DNA of 38,910 bases from DATCDE01 sp038252405. Lineage in GTDB: Bacteria > Actinomycetota > Actinomycetes > Prado026. This document shows, one piece after another, positions 30,274-38,696 of this stretch. The stretch is from the NCBI GenBank assembly GCA_038252405.1, contig JBBSAJ010000025.1:1-38910 (forward strand), written 5' to 3'. Both the position numbers and the translations under genes were made by a program. How positions within the stretch are numbered: the first letter of the stretch is position 1; every line of letters begins with the position of its first letter. Below the pieces are notes generated by a model that worked only from the letters and a program-made list of their open reading frames with translations, made no database searches and was not told the origin of the DNA.

Positions 30274-32670
30274 GTGGCTGACGATGTGTTGCCGGACGGC
30301 GTGGTCGGGACCCGACCAGCGCCCGGTGCCGCTCGTGGGCCGGAGATCACCGGCCCTGATCCTGACCAGCAGGTAGCGCCGCTCCAGGGGCCCGGTGAGC
30401 TGGCCTCCGGCGACGGCGGCCGGTCGCGGGTCCGGGCCAGGCTGGCCCGCCTCGGCAGCAACCGCAGCCCCGGACCGGTGCCGGAGCTGGAGCCGCTGTT
30501 CCGCACCGTGCGCGCCAACCACCCCAAGGCCGACCTGCGCGACGTGGAGCGCGCCTACGCGGTGGCCGAGTACCGGCACCGTGGGCAGCGGCGCAAGAGC
30601 GGCGAGCCCTACATCACCCACCCGCTGGCCGTCGCGCAGGTCCTGGCCGAGCTGGGCATGACCGGGCCGACCTTGGCGGCCGCCCTCCTGCACGACACGG
30701 TCGAGGACACCGACTACGCGCTGGACGGGTTGCGGCGCGACTTCGGTGACGAGATCGCCAGCCTGGTCGACGGTGTGACCAAGCTGGACAAGGTGAAGTA
30801 CGGCCAGGCGTCCGAGGCCGAGACGGTGCGCAAGATGGTCGTGGCGATGGCCCGCGACATCCGGGTGCTGGTCATCAAGCTCGCCGACCGGCTGCACAAC
30901 ATGCGCACCATGCGGTTCCTGCCGCCGGACAAGCAGGAGCGCAAGGCCCGCGAGACGCTGGAGATCTACGCGCCGCTGGCCCACCGGCTGGGCATGAACA
31001 CGATCAAGTGGGAGCTGGAGGACCTCGCCTTCGCGATCCTCTACCCGAAGATGTACGACGAGATCGTGAGCCTGGTGGCCAGCCGGGCGCCCAAGCGGGA
31101 CGAGTTCCTGGCCCAGGTGATCGACCAGGTGAGCACCGACTTCCGGGCTGCGAAGATCAAGGCCGTGGTCACCGGGCGGCCCAAGCACTACTACTCCGTC
31201 TACCAGAAGATGATCGTGCGCGGCCGCGACTTCGCCGACATCTACGACCTGGTGGGCATCCGGGTGCTCGTCGACTCGGTGCGCGACTGCTACGCGGTGC
31301 TGGGCACTGTGCACGCCCGCTGGAACCCGGTTCCTGGGCGGTTCAAGGACTTCATCGCGATGCCCAAGTTCAACATGTACCAGTCGCTGCACACCACGGT
31401 GATCGGGCCCGAGGGCAAGCCGGTCGAGCTGCAGATCCGCACCCACGACATGCACCGCAAGGCTGAGTACGGCATCGCGGCCCACTGGAAGTACAAGGAA
31501 CGGCCGGACGCCGGGTCGATCGGGCGGGACGACACGACCGAGATGGCCTGGCTGCGCCAGCTGGTCGACTGGCAGCGCGAGACCGAGGACCCAGGTGAGT
31601 TCCTGGACGCGCTGCGCTTCGACATCGGCCAGCAGCAGGTCTTCGTGTTCACCCCGAAGGGTGACGTGATCGCGCTTCCGTCCGGCGCCACGCCGGTCGA
31701 CTTCGCCTACGGCGTCCACACCGAGGTCGGTCACCACTGCGTCGGCGCCCGGGTCAACGGCAAGCTGGTGCCGTTGGAGAGCGAGCTGTCCAACGGCGAC
31801 GTCGTCGAGGTGCTCACCTCGCGGTCGCCCGACGCCGGCCCCAGCCAGGACTGGCTGCAGTTCGTCAAGAGCGGTCGGGCCCGCAGCAAGATCAAGGCCT
31901 GGTTCAGCAAGGGCCGCCGCGAGGAGGCCATCGAGCACGGCAAGGACGCCCTGGCCAGGGCGATCCGCAAGCAGGGCCTGCCGCTGCAGCGGATCTTGTC
32001 CAGCGGGGCGCTCGTGACGATCGCGCACGAGGCCAGGTACCCGGACATCGCCAGCCTGTACGCCGCCGTCGGCGAGGGCCACGCCTCCGCCCAGTCCATC
32101 GTGCAGCGGCTGGTCCAGTCCCTCGGTGGCGCCGACGCCACCGAGGAGGACCTCGCCGAGGCGACGTCCCCCACCCGGGAGGCCAAGCGTCGCCGCCGGC
32201 CCCAGGGCGACCCCGGTGTCGTGGTCAAGGGAGCCAGCGACGTCTGGGTCAAGCTGGCCAAGTGCTGCACGCCCGTCCCGGGGGACGCCATCGTGGGTTT
32301 CGTGACCCGCGGGGACGGCGTCTCGGTGCACCGCAGCGACTGCACCAACCTGATCGCGCTGCGGGCCGCCCAGCCGGAGCGCACCGTGGACGTCGAGTGG
32401 GCGCCGTCGGCGTCCAGCGTGTTCCTCGTCCAGATCCAGGTGGAGGCGCTGGACCGGGCGCGGCTGCTGTCCGACGTGACCCGGGTGCTGTCGGACTACC
32501 ACGTGAACATCCTGTCCGCGTCCGTCACGACCACCCGGGACCGCATCGCGCTGTCCAAGTTCGTGTTCGAGATGGGCGACCCCAAGCACCTGGGGGCGGT
32601 GCTGCGCGCGGTGCGCGGGGTGGCCGGCGTCTACGACGTGTACCGGGTCACCTCGGCCAAGCAGAGCTGA
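30274..32670 (+). CDS. rel: Bifunctional (p)ppGpp synthetase/hydrolase
   Basis: A 798-residue long RSH enzyme controlling the stringent response. After a non-conserved N-terminal extension of about 70 residues, the hydrolase domain has YITHPLAVA (H116), LLHDTVEDTDY (HD at 140-141) and LADRLHN (about 203-209). The synthetase domain has GRPKHYYSVYQKM (301-313) and GRFKDFIA with the RFKD form (356-359) that marks bifunctional Rel rather than synthetase-only RelA (EFDD). TGS, zinc-finger-like (KCCTPVPGD) and ACT regulatory domains follow. GTG 30274 has GGAGG 8 nt upstream. It is convergent with the DUF349 gene, with only 7 bp between stops. Confidence 0.95.
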   Translation: MADDVLPDGVVGTRPAPGAARGPEITGPDPDQQVAPLQGPGELASGDGGRSRVRARLARLGSNRSPGPVPELEPLFRTVRANHPKADLRDVERAYAVAEYRHRGQRRKSGEPYITHPLAVAQVLAELGMTGPTLAAALLHDTVEDTDYALDGLRRDFGDEIASLVDGVTKLDKVKYGQASEAETVRKMVVAMARDIRVLVIKLADRLHNMRTMRFLPPDKQERKARETLEIYAPLAHRLGMNTIKWELEDLAFAILYPKMYDEIVSLVASRAPKRDEFLAQVIDQVSTDFRAAKIKAVVTGRPKHYYSVYQKMIVRGRDFADIYDLVGIRVLVDSVRDCYAVLGTVHARWNPVPGRFKDFIAMPKFNMYQSLHTTVIGPEGKPVELQIRTHDMHRKAEYGIAAHWKYKERPDAGSIGRDDTTEMAWLRQLVDWQRETEDPGEFLDALRFDIGQQQVFVFTPKGDVIALPSGATPVDFAYGVHTEVGHHCVGARVNGKLVPLESELSNGDVVEVLTSRSPDAGPSQDWLQFVKSGRARSKIKAWFSKGRREEAIEHGKDALARAIRKQGLPLQRILSSGALVTIAHEARYPDIASLYAAVGEGHASAQSIVQRLVQSLGGADATEEDLAEATSPTREAKRRRRPQGDPGVVVKGASDVWVKLAKCCTPVPGDAIVGFVTRGDGVSVHRSDCTNLIALRAAQPERTVDVEWAPSASSVFLVQIQVEALDRARLLSDVTRVLSDYHVNILSASVTTTRDRIALSKFVFEMGDPKHLGAVLRAVRGVAGVYDVYRVTSAKQS

Positions 32671-32677
32671 CCGCGGG

Positions 32678-33904
32678 TCAGCCGCTGAACTCCCGCAGTG
32701 CCTGCTGGGCCTGCTCGAGCCAGGCCCGTCGTGCCTGCAGCGCCTCCTCGGCGTCGGTGACCGCGCGCGCGTCCCCCGTGTGCTGGGCGGCCTCGAGCGT
32801 CTTCTCCAGCTTGGCGATCGTGGCCGTGAGCTGCTCGACGGTGTCCTCGGCCCGGGCCCTGGCCTCCGGGTTGGTCCGCCGCCAGCGGGACTCCTCGGCG
32901 GATCGCACCGCCTGCTCGACCGCTCGCAGCCGGTTCTCGACCTTGTCCCGGTCGCTCCGCGGGACGTGCCCGGCCGCATCCCAGCGGTCCTGGATCGACC
33001 GCAGCGCCGCCTTCGCAGCGGCCAGGTCCTGCACCGGCAGCAGGGCCTCCGCCTCAGCGGCCAGCGCCTGCTTGGCCTGGAGGTTCTCGGACTGGCCGGC
33101 GTCCCGCTCGGACGACGCCTCGTTGCGGGCCGCGTAGAACGCGTCCTGGGCACCGCGGAAGCGGGCCCACAGCGCGTCGTCGTCGCTGCGCCCGGCCCGA
33201 CCGGCGTCCTTCCACTCGGTCATCAGGTCCCGGAACCGGCCGGCCGTGGGGCCCCAGTCCGTGGAGGCGGCCAGCGCCTCGGCCTCGGCCACCAGCCGCT
33301 GCTTGGTGGCCTTCGCCTCGGACTGGTGGGCGGACAGCTGTGAGAAGTGCTGGCGTCGGTGCCGGTCGAAGGTGTTGCGGGCGGCGCTGAACCGCTTCCA
33401 CAGCGCCTGCTCGTGGGACCGCTCGGTGTGCGGTGCGGTCTTCCACTCCTCCAGCAGCGCGCGCAGCCGGTCGCCGGCGGACTTCCACTGCGTCGAGGCG
33501 GCCAGCTGCTCGGCCTCGGCCACGATCGCCTCGCGGCGCTCGTGGGCGGCGGCCCTGACCTGGTCACGGGCCGCGCGGGCCTGGGCCCGCCGCTCCTCGA
33601 CCAGCGGCACGATGGCGTCCAGCCGGCGCCGCAGGTCGTCCAGGTCGCCCACGGCCGCGGGGTGGTCCACGGCGTCCCGCAGCCGGGTCAGGGTGGCCAG
33701 CACCTCCTCGGGAGCCACCTCGGGGGAGGCCGCCCGCTGCTCGAGCAGCTGGACCTCCAGGGCCAGGGCGGCGTACTTGCGCCCGTAGTAGGCCAGCGCC
33801 TCGTCCGGTGAGCCGGCCTGGTATGAGCCGACAGCCAGCTCCCCGGACGGCGTCCGCACGTAGACGGTGCCGTCGTCGGCGACGCGTCCCCACTGCTCCG
33901 TCAC
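32678..33904 (-). CDS. DUF349 repeat protein
   Basis: A 408-residue, almost entirely helical protein. A short N-terminal domain (WGRVADDGTVYVRTPSGE) is followed by coiled-coil segments and three DUF349 repeats, recognisable by a Trp-containing pattern: LLEEWKTAPHTERSHEQALW, LMTEWKDAGRAGRSDDDALW and IQDRWDAAGHVPRSDRDKV. Each is preceded by an AEAEALAAS-type helix. DUF349 proteins are widespread in actinobacteria and include E. coli YfaL-unrelated helical proteins of unknown biochemical role. The C-terminus is a coiled coil of heptads. GTG at 33904 starts 4 nt after the cyclophilin stop, so both genes share the minus-strand transcript. Confidence 0.82.
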   Translation of the reverse strand: MTEQWGRVADDGTVYVRTPSGELAVGSYQAGSPDEALAYYGRKYAALALEVQLLEQRAASPEVAPEEVLATLTRLRDAVDHPAAVGDLDDLRRRLDAIVPLVEERRAQARAARDQVRAAAHERREAIVAEAEQLAASTQWKSAGDRLRALLEEWKTAPHTERSHEQALWKRFSAARNTFDRHRRQHFSQLSAHQSEAKATKQRLVAEAEALAASTDWGPTAGRFRDLMTEWKDAGRAGRSDDDALWARFRGAQDAFYAARNEASSERDAGQSENLQAKQALAAEAEALLPVQDLAAAKAALRSIQDRWDAAGHVPRSDRDKVENRLRAVEQAVRSAEESRWRRTNPEARARAEDTVEQLTATIAKLEKTLEAAQHTGDARAVTDAEEALQARRAWLEQAQQALREFSG

Positions 33905-33908
33905 GAGG

Positions 33909-34679
33909 TCAGCCTTCCACGGTCACGGACTTCAGGGTGACCGGCGTGGCCGGGGCGCCGTCCTCGCCGCCGCCCTTGACCCCCGCGGCCGCGATCTTCT
34001 GCAGCACGTCGAGGCCGCCGGTCACCTTGCCGAACGGGGTGTACTGCGCGGGCAGCTGGGAGTCGCCGTACACCAGGAAGAACTGGCTGCCGTTGGTGTT
34101 CGGGCCGCTGTTCGCCATGGCCACCGTGCCCGCCGGGTAGGTCGCGCCGGTCAGGTTCTCGTCGGCGAAGGAGTAGCCCGGTCCGCCGGACCCGGTGCCG
34201 GTGGGGTCGCCACACTGCAGCACCTTGAGCGTCGCCCTGGTGGTGAGCCGGTGGCAGGGGGTGTTCGCGAAGAAGCTGCTGGTGGCCAGGTGGGCGAACG
34301 AGTTCACCGTGCACGGCGCCTTGGCGTTGAGCAGCTCGATGGTGACGGTGCCCTGCGACAGGGCCAGGGTCGCCGTCTTGGTGGCCGGGCTCAGCGAGGT
34401 GCTCACGCCCGGCGCGGCGACCTTGCGCGCGGCGGTGCCGGACGGCGAGTACAGGCACACGGCCCGGTTGCTGGCCGCGGCGGTGGCCGACGTGCTGGCG
34501 GACTTGTGGCGCAGCGACACGGCGAGGGCAGCGAACCCGGCCAGCACCAGCGCACCGACCACCACGGACGCGATGACCTGGGTGCGCTTGCGGCGCCTGT
34601 CGTCGGACTGCGCGCGCCGCGCCTGCTGGCGCTCGTACTTCGCCCGGGCGAGCTCTCGCTCGCGCTTGCTGCCGGCCAC
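33909..34679 (-). CDS. Membrane-anchored cyclophilin-type peptidyl-prolyl isomerase
   Basis: A 256-residue protein with a very basic cytoplasmic N-terminus (about 1-32), one membrane helix (QVIASVVVGALVLAGFAALA) and an extracytoplasmic cyclophilin domain. Cyclophilin features are CTVNSFAHLA, PCHRLTT (catalytic Arg), QCGDPTGTGSGGPGYSFADE, GTVAMANSGPNTNGSQFFLV and FGKVTGGLDVL. It should speed prolyl bond isomerisation in exported proteins. The location next to rel and hisS matches mycobacterial PpiB. GTG 34679 is preceded on its strand by GGAAGG. Two Cys pairs could form disulfides. Confidence 0.9.
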   Translation of the reverse strand: MAGSKRERELARAKYERQQARRAQSDDRRRKRTQVIASVVVGALVLAGFAALAVSLRHKSASTSATAAASNRAVCLYSPSGTAARKVAAPGVSTSLSPATKTATLALSQGTVTIELLNAKAPCTVNSFAHLATSSFFANTPCHRLTTRATLKVLQCGDPTGTGSGGPGYSFADENLTGATYPAGTVAMANSGPNTNGSQFFLVYGDSQLPAQYTPFGKVTGGLDVLQKIAAAGVKGGGEDGAPATPVTLKSVTVEG

Positions 34680-34718
34680 TGAGGTCCTTCCATCCGTTGT
34701 CGAGCGGTGCGGGAGGAC

Positions 34719-34724
34719 AGTCTA
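34719..34724 (-). promoter_or_regulatory. Candidate -10 element of the cyclophilin-DUF349 pair
   Basis: On the minus strand TAGACT (34724 to 34719) fits TANNNT and gives a leader of about 33 nt with the GGAAGG ribosome site. The identical hexamer is used before yajC and rel. Confidence 0.5.
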
Positions 34725-34802
34725 GGCAGTGCCACACGGTCCGCCCCGATCGATTGCCCCGCGCCGCGGGGATCTCGGTGGCCGGTGCCGCTGACCCGCC
34801 GG

Positions 34803-34808
34803 TACCCT
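34803..34808 (+). promoter_or_regulatory. Candidate -10 element of the MBL-fold gene / hisS / aspS
   Basis: TACCCT fits TANNNT and is the same hexamer as before the DUF3048 gene. Transcription near 34815 would leave a leader carrying GGAGG (34841-34845). Confidence 0.4.
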
Positions 34809-34852
34809 CGGACTGTCCGTCCACCCCCGTTCCGGTGCCTGGAGGTTTCGTC

Positions 34853-35548
34853 GTGCTCGTCGTCGGATTCCCCGCGACGATGTTCGCGACGAACTGCTTC
34901 GTGCTGGCGACGGGTGCGGGCCAGGAGTGCGTGGTCGTCGACCCGGGGATCGGCATCGAGCCGCAGCTGGACGACGTGCTGCGCGAGCACCGGCTGCAGC
35001 CGGTGGCGGTGCTGCTCACCCACGGCCACCTCGACCACACCTTCTCGGTCACCCCCGTGTGCGGCGCGCGAGGGGTCCCGGCCTACATCCACGCCGACGA
35101 CCGCTACCGGCTGGACGACCCGGTGTCCACGCTCGGCCCGCAGCTGGCGCAGATGTTCGCCGGCCGGCTGGAGTGGACCGAGCCGGACGACATCCGTGAG
35201 CTCACCGACGGCGCCAGCATCGACCTGGCCGGACTGTCCTTCGTGGCCGACCACGCGCCCGGGCACACCGAGGGCTCGGTGATGTTCCGGCTGGCCGCCG
35301 CGGGGGACGACCCGCCGCTGTGCGTGTCCGGCGACGTGCTGTTCGCCGGCTCCATCGGCCGCACCGACCTGCCGGGCGGGGACCACCAGGCGATGCTGCA
35401 CTCGCTGCGGACCAAGGTGCTGCCGCTGGCCGACGAGACGGTGGTGCTGCCCGGGCACGGTCCGAGGACCACGATCGGCCGGGAGCGGGCCACCAACCCG
35501 TTCCTCGCAGAGGTCGCTCCGCCGGCCGGTCCCCGACGGGGGGTGTGA
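34853..35548 (+). CDS. Metallo-beta-lactamase-fold hydrolase (glyoxalase II-like)
   Basis: A 231-residue hydrolase with a binuclear zinc site: THGHLDH (H57, H59, D61, H62), APGHTEGSV, SGDVLF and LPGHGPRTTI. The opening FPATMFATNCFVL and the GSIGRTDLPGGD block place it with the glyoxalase II-like proteins that actinobacteria carry beside hisS (Rv2581c in M. tuberculosis). The true substrate is not established. GTG 34853 follows GGAGG at 7 nt. It overlaps hisS by GTGA. Confidence 0.88.
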   Translation: MLVVGFPATMFATNCFVLATGAGQECVVVDPGIGIEPQLDDVLREHRLQPVAVLLTHGHLDHTFSVTPVCGARGVPAYIHADDRYRLDDPVSTLGPQLAQMFAGRLEWTEPDDIRELTDGASIDLAGLSFVADHAPGHTEGSVMFRLAAAGDDPPLCVSGDVLFAGSIGRTDLPGGDHQAMLHSLRTKVLPLADETVVLPGHGPRTTIGRERATNPFLAEVAPPAGPRRGV

Positions 35549-36909
35549 GCGCCGTGTCCCGGCCCACCCCGCTGTCGGGGTTCCCCGAGTGGCTGCCGGC
35601 CGAGCGGATCGTGGAGCAGCGCTTCCTCGACCACCTGCGCCACACCTTCGAGCTGTGGGGGTACACCCCGATCCAGACCCGTGCCGTCGAGCCGCTCGAG
35701 CAGCTGCTGCGCAAGGGCGAGATCGACAAGGAGGTGTACGTCCTGCGCCGGCTGCAGGCCGACGCCGCCGACGACTCGGACGCCGGGCTGGCCCTGCACT
35801 ACGACCTGACCGTGCCGTTCGCCCGGTACGTGCTGGAGCACGCCGGTCGGCTGAGCTTCCCGTTCAAGCGCTACCAGATCCAGCCCGCCTGGCGGGGGGA
35901 GCGGCCGCAGGAGGGCCGGTTCCGCGAGTTCGTGCAGGCCGACATCGACGTGGTCGGCGCCGGGACGCTGCCGTTCCACTACGAGGCGGAGCTGCCGCTC
36001 GTCGTGGCCGAGGCGCTGCGCGGGTTCCACCTGCCGCCCGTCGTCATGCAGGTCAACAACCGCAAGGTGTCCCAGGGGTTCTTCCGCGCCGTCGGGCTCG
36101 AGGACCTCGCCGGTGTCCTCCGGGTGGTCGACAAGCTGGACAAGATCGGGCCGGTCCGGGTGCACGAGGCACTCGTCGCGGAGACCGGTGCGAGCGACGC
36201 CCAGGCCACTGCGGTGCTCCAGTTCGCCTCGATCCGGGCCGAGGACGCCTCGGTCGCCGAGCGGGTGCGCGCGCTCGGGGCCAGCGACCCGATGCTCGAC
36301 GATGGACTGGAGGAGCTCGTGCGCGTCGTCGAGACGGCCCGGGTGCACGCGCCCGGCCTGGTCGTCGCCGACCTGCGGATCGCCCGCGGCCTGGACTACT
36401 ACACGGGCACCGTCTACGAGACGCTCGCGGTGGGCCACGAGTCGATCGGCTCGATCTGCTCGGGCGGCCGCTACGACACGCTGGCAACGTCGGGCAGCGA
36501 CACCTACCCGGGCGTGGGCCTGTCCATCGGGGTCACCCGGCTGCTGTCCCGCGTGTTCTCCCACAAGCTGGTCACAGCGTCCCGCTCGGTCCCCACGGCC
36601 GTGCTCGTGGCCGTGGTCGACGAGGCCTCCCGGGCGACGTCGGACGCCGTGGCCAGGGCACTGCGGGCCCGTGGCATCCCCACCGAGGTGGCGCCCGGCG
36701 CCGAGAAGTTCGGCAAGCAGATCCGGCACGCGGACCGTCGCGGGATCCCGTTCGTCTGGTTCCCGGGCGCCGACGGAGCCGAGGACGAGGTCAAGGACAT
36801 CCGCTCCGGGGAGCAGCAGCCGGCCGACGCCGGCTCGTGGGAGCCGCCGACCGAGGACCTCCACCCGCTCGTTCTTTCCCGCACCATCGACGAGGAGCCA
36901 CCACCGTGA
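35545..36909 (+). CDS. hisS: Histidyl-tRNA synthetase
   Basis: A 454-residue class II enzyme charging tRNA-His. It opens TPLSGFPEWLPAERIVEQRF, with motif 1 then GLALHYDLTVPFARYVLEH, motif 2 around RYQIQPAWRGERPQEGRFRE, the HisA motif ARGLDYYTGTVYE, GGRYD, and motif 3 YPGVGLSIGVTRLL. The C-terminal anticodon-binding domain (VLVAVVDEASRA...) is followed by an acidic tail. It is of the variant type shared by some actinobacteria, somewhat longer than the E. coli enzyme. GTG 35545 overlaps the upstream stop, and GTG 35554 is an in-frame alternative. The stop overlaps aspS (TGATG). Confidence 0.94.
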   Translation: MSAVSRPTPLSGFPEWLPAERIVEQRFLDHLRHTFELWGYTPIQTRAVEPLEQLLRKGEIDKEVYVLRRLQADAADDSDAGLALHYDLTVPFARYVLEHAGRLSFPFKRYQIQPAWRGERPQEGRFREFVQADIDVVGAGTLPFHYEAELPLVVAEALRGFHLPPVVMQVNNRKVSQGFFRAVGLEDLAGVLRVVDKLDKIGPVRVHEALVAETGASDAQATAVLQFASIRAEDASVAERVRALGASDPMLDDGLEELVRVVETARVHAPGLVVADLRIARGLDYYTGTVYETLAVGHESIGSICSGGRYDTLATSGSDTYPGVGLSIGVTRLLSRVFSHKLVTASRSVPTAVLVAVVDEASRATSDAVARALRARGIPTEVAPGAEKFGKQIRHADRRGIPFVWFPGADGAEDEVKDIRSGEQQPADAGSWEPPTEDLHPLVLSRTIDEEPPP

Positions 36910-38696
36910 TGCGCACCCACCAGGCCGGCACGCTCCGTGTGGAGCATGCCGGGTCCACCGTCACCCTGACCGGGTGGGTGGGCCGGCGCCGAGACCACGG
37001 GGGAGTGGCGTTCCTCGACCTGCGGGACGCCTCGGGCATCGTCCAGGTCGTCGTCCGCGACGAGGCGGTGGCCCACGGGCTGCGCGCCGAGTACTGCCTG
37101 CGGATCACCGGCGAGGTCGCGCCCCGGCCCGAGGGCAACGCCAACCCGGCGCTGGCCACCGGCGAGGTCGAGGTGCTGGCGCACGAGGTCGAGGTGCTGT
37201 CGGAGTCCGCCCCGCTGCCGTTCCAGCTGGACGAGCATATCGAGGTGGGCGACGAGACCCGGCTGCGCTACCGGTACCTGGACCTGCGCCGGCCGTCGTC
37301 CGCCCGGGCGCTGCGGATGCGCAGCGACGTCAACCGGATCGCCCGCGACGTGTTGCTGGACCGGGACTTCGTCGAGATCGAGACCCCGACCCTGACCCGG
37401 TCCACCCCGGAGGGCGCCCGCGACTTCGTCGTCCCGGTCCGGCTGCAGCCGGGCAGCTGGTACGCGCTGCCGCAGTCCCCGCAGCTGTTCAAGCAGCTGC
37501 TCATGGTCGCCGGCATGGAGCGGTACTTCCAGATCGCCCGCTGCTACCGCGACGAGGACTTCCGCGCCGACCGCCAACCGGAGTTCACCCAGCTGGACGT
37601 CGAGATGTCCTTCGTCGAGCAGGACGACATCATCGAGCTGGGCGAGGCCGTCGTCCGGGCGCTGTGGAAGGGCGTGCTGGACCACGAGATCGGCGAGATC
37701 CCGCATCTGACGTACGCCGAGGCGATGACCCGCTACGGCACCGACAAGCCGGACCTGCGGTTCGGTCTGGAGCTGGTGGACCTCACCGCCTACTTCGCGC
37801 AGACCCCGTTCCGGGTCTTCCAGGCCCGCCACGTGGGCGCCGTGGTCATGCCCGGCGGTGCCGACCAGCCGCGCAAGACGTTCGACGCGTGGCAGGAGTG
37901 GGCCAAGCAGCGCGGCGCCAAGGGGCTGGCCTACGTGACGTTCCTGCCCGGCGGCGAGCTCGGCGGGCCGGTCGCCAAGAACCTGTCCGAGGCGGAGCGG
38001 GCCGGCCTGCGCGAGGCGGTCGGCGCGAACGAGGGCGACTGCGCCTTCTTCGCCGCGGGCCACCGCGCCGAGGCGCTGGCCCTGCTCGGCGCGACCCGGC
38101 TCGAGGTCGCCCGCCGGGTGGGCCTCATCGACGAGTCGGCCTGGTCGTTCCTGTGGGTGGTCGACGCCCCCATGTTCGAGGAGACCGAGGACGGCGGCTG
38201 GACCGCCGTCCACCACCCGTTCACCTCGCCCAACCGCGAGTGGGCCGACGGGTTCGAGAAGTCCCCTGGCGAGGCGCTGGCCTACGCCTACGACATCGTC
38301 TGCAACGGCAACGAGATCGGCGGCGGGTCGATCCGTATCCACCGTCGGGAGATGCAGCAGCGGGTGTTCGAGGTGATCGGGCTGTCCACCGAGGAGGCCC
38401 AGGAGAAGTTCGGCTTCCTGCTCGAGGCGTTCAACTATGGGCCGCCGCCGCACGGCGGCATCGCCTTCGGCTGGGACCGCATCTGCATGCTGCTGGCCGG
38501 TGCCGACTCGCTGCGTGAGGTGATCGCGTTCCCCAAGACCGGCGGCGGGTTCGACCCGTTGACCGGCGCGCCGACCCCCATCACGGCCGAGCAGCGCAAG
38601 GAGGCCGGCATCGACGCCGTCCCGCCGGCGGACAGGCACGCCCCGGTGCCCAACGAGCCCGGCCGCGAGGTGATCCCGGACACCCGCCGGAACTAG
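36909..38696 (+). CDS. aspS: Aspartyl-tRNA synthetase, probably non-discriminating (Asp/Asn)
   Basis: A 595-residue bacterial-type AspRS. It has the N-terminal OB-fold (GWVGRRRDHGGVAFLDLRD), motif 1, motif 2 RCYRDEDFRADRQPEFTQLD, the bacterial GAD insertion, and motif 3 GGIAFGWDRICMLL. His30 in RRDHGG and Gly76 in RPEGN correspond to residues that mark non-discriminating AspRS (E. coli has Leu and Lys). Such enzymes also make Asp-tRNA-Asn for conversion by GatCAB. ATG 36909 overlaps the hisS stop by one base. GTG 36906 has better spacing from GAGGAG and is a real alternative. The stop overlaps a converging gene by 3 nt of shared sequence. Confidence 0.94.
   Translation: MRTHQAGTLRVEHAGSTVTLTGWVGRRRDHGGVAFLDLRDASGIVQVVVRDEAVAHGLRAEYCLRITGEVAPRPEGNANPALATGEVEVLAHEVEVLSESAPLPFQLDEHIEVGDETRLRYRYLDLRRPSSARALRMRSDVNRIARDVLLDRDFVEIETPTLTRSTPEGARDFVVPVRLQPGSWYALPQSPQLFKQLLMVAGMERYFQIARCYRDEDFRADRQPEFTQLDVEMSFVEQDDIIELGEAVVRALWKGVLDHEIGEIPHLTYAEAMTRYGTDKPDLRFGLELVDLTAYFAQTPFRVFQARHVGAVVMPGGADQPRKTFDAWQEWAKQRGAKGLAYVTFLPGGELGGPVAKNLSEAERAGLREAVGANEGDCAFFAAGHRAEALALLGATRLEVARRVGLIDESAWSFLWVVDAPMFEETEDGGWTAVHHPFTSPNREWADGFEKSPGEALAYAYDIVCNGNEIGGGSIRIHRREMQQRVFEVIGLSTEEAQEKFGFLLEAFNYGPPPHGGIAFGWDRICMLLAGADSLREVIAFPKTGGGFDPLTGAPTPITAEQRKEAGIDAVPPADRHAPVPNEPGREVIPDTRRN

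Noticed and set aside
29350..33153. Very long open frame (1267 codons) on the minus strand opposite secF, apt and rel
   Set aside because: It lies antisense to three unmistakable conserved genes. Its composition (Arg, Gly, Pro, His-rich, no domain) is the usual shadow in high-GC DNA.
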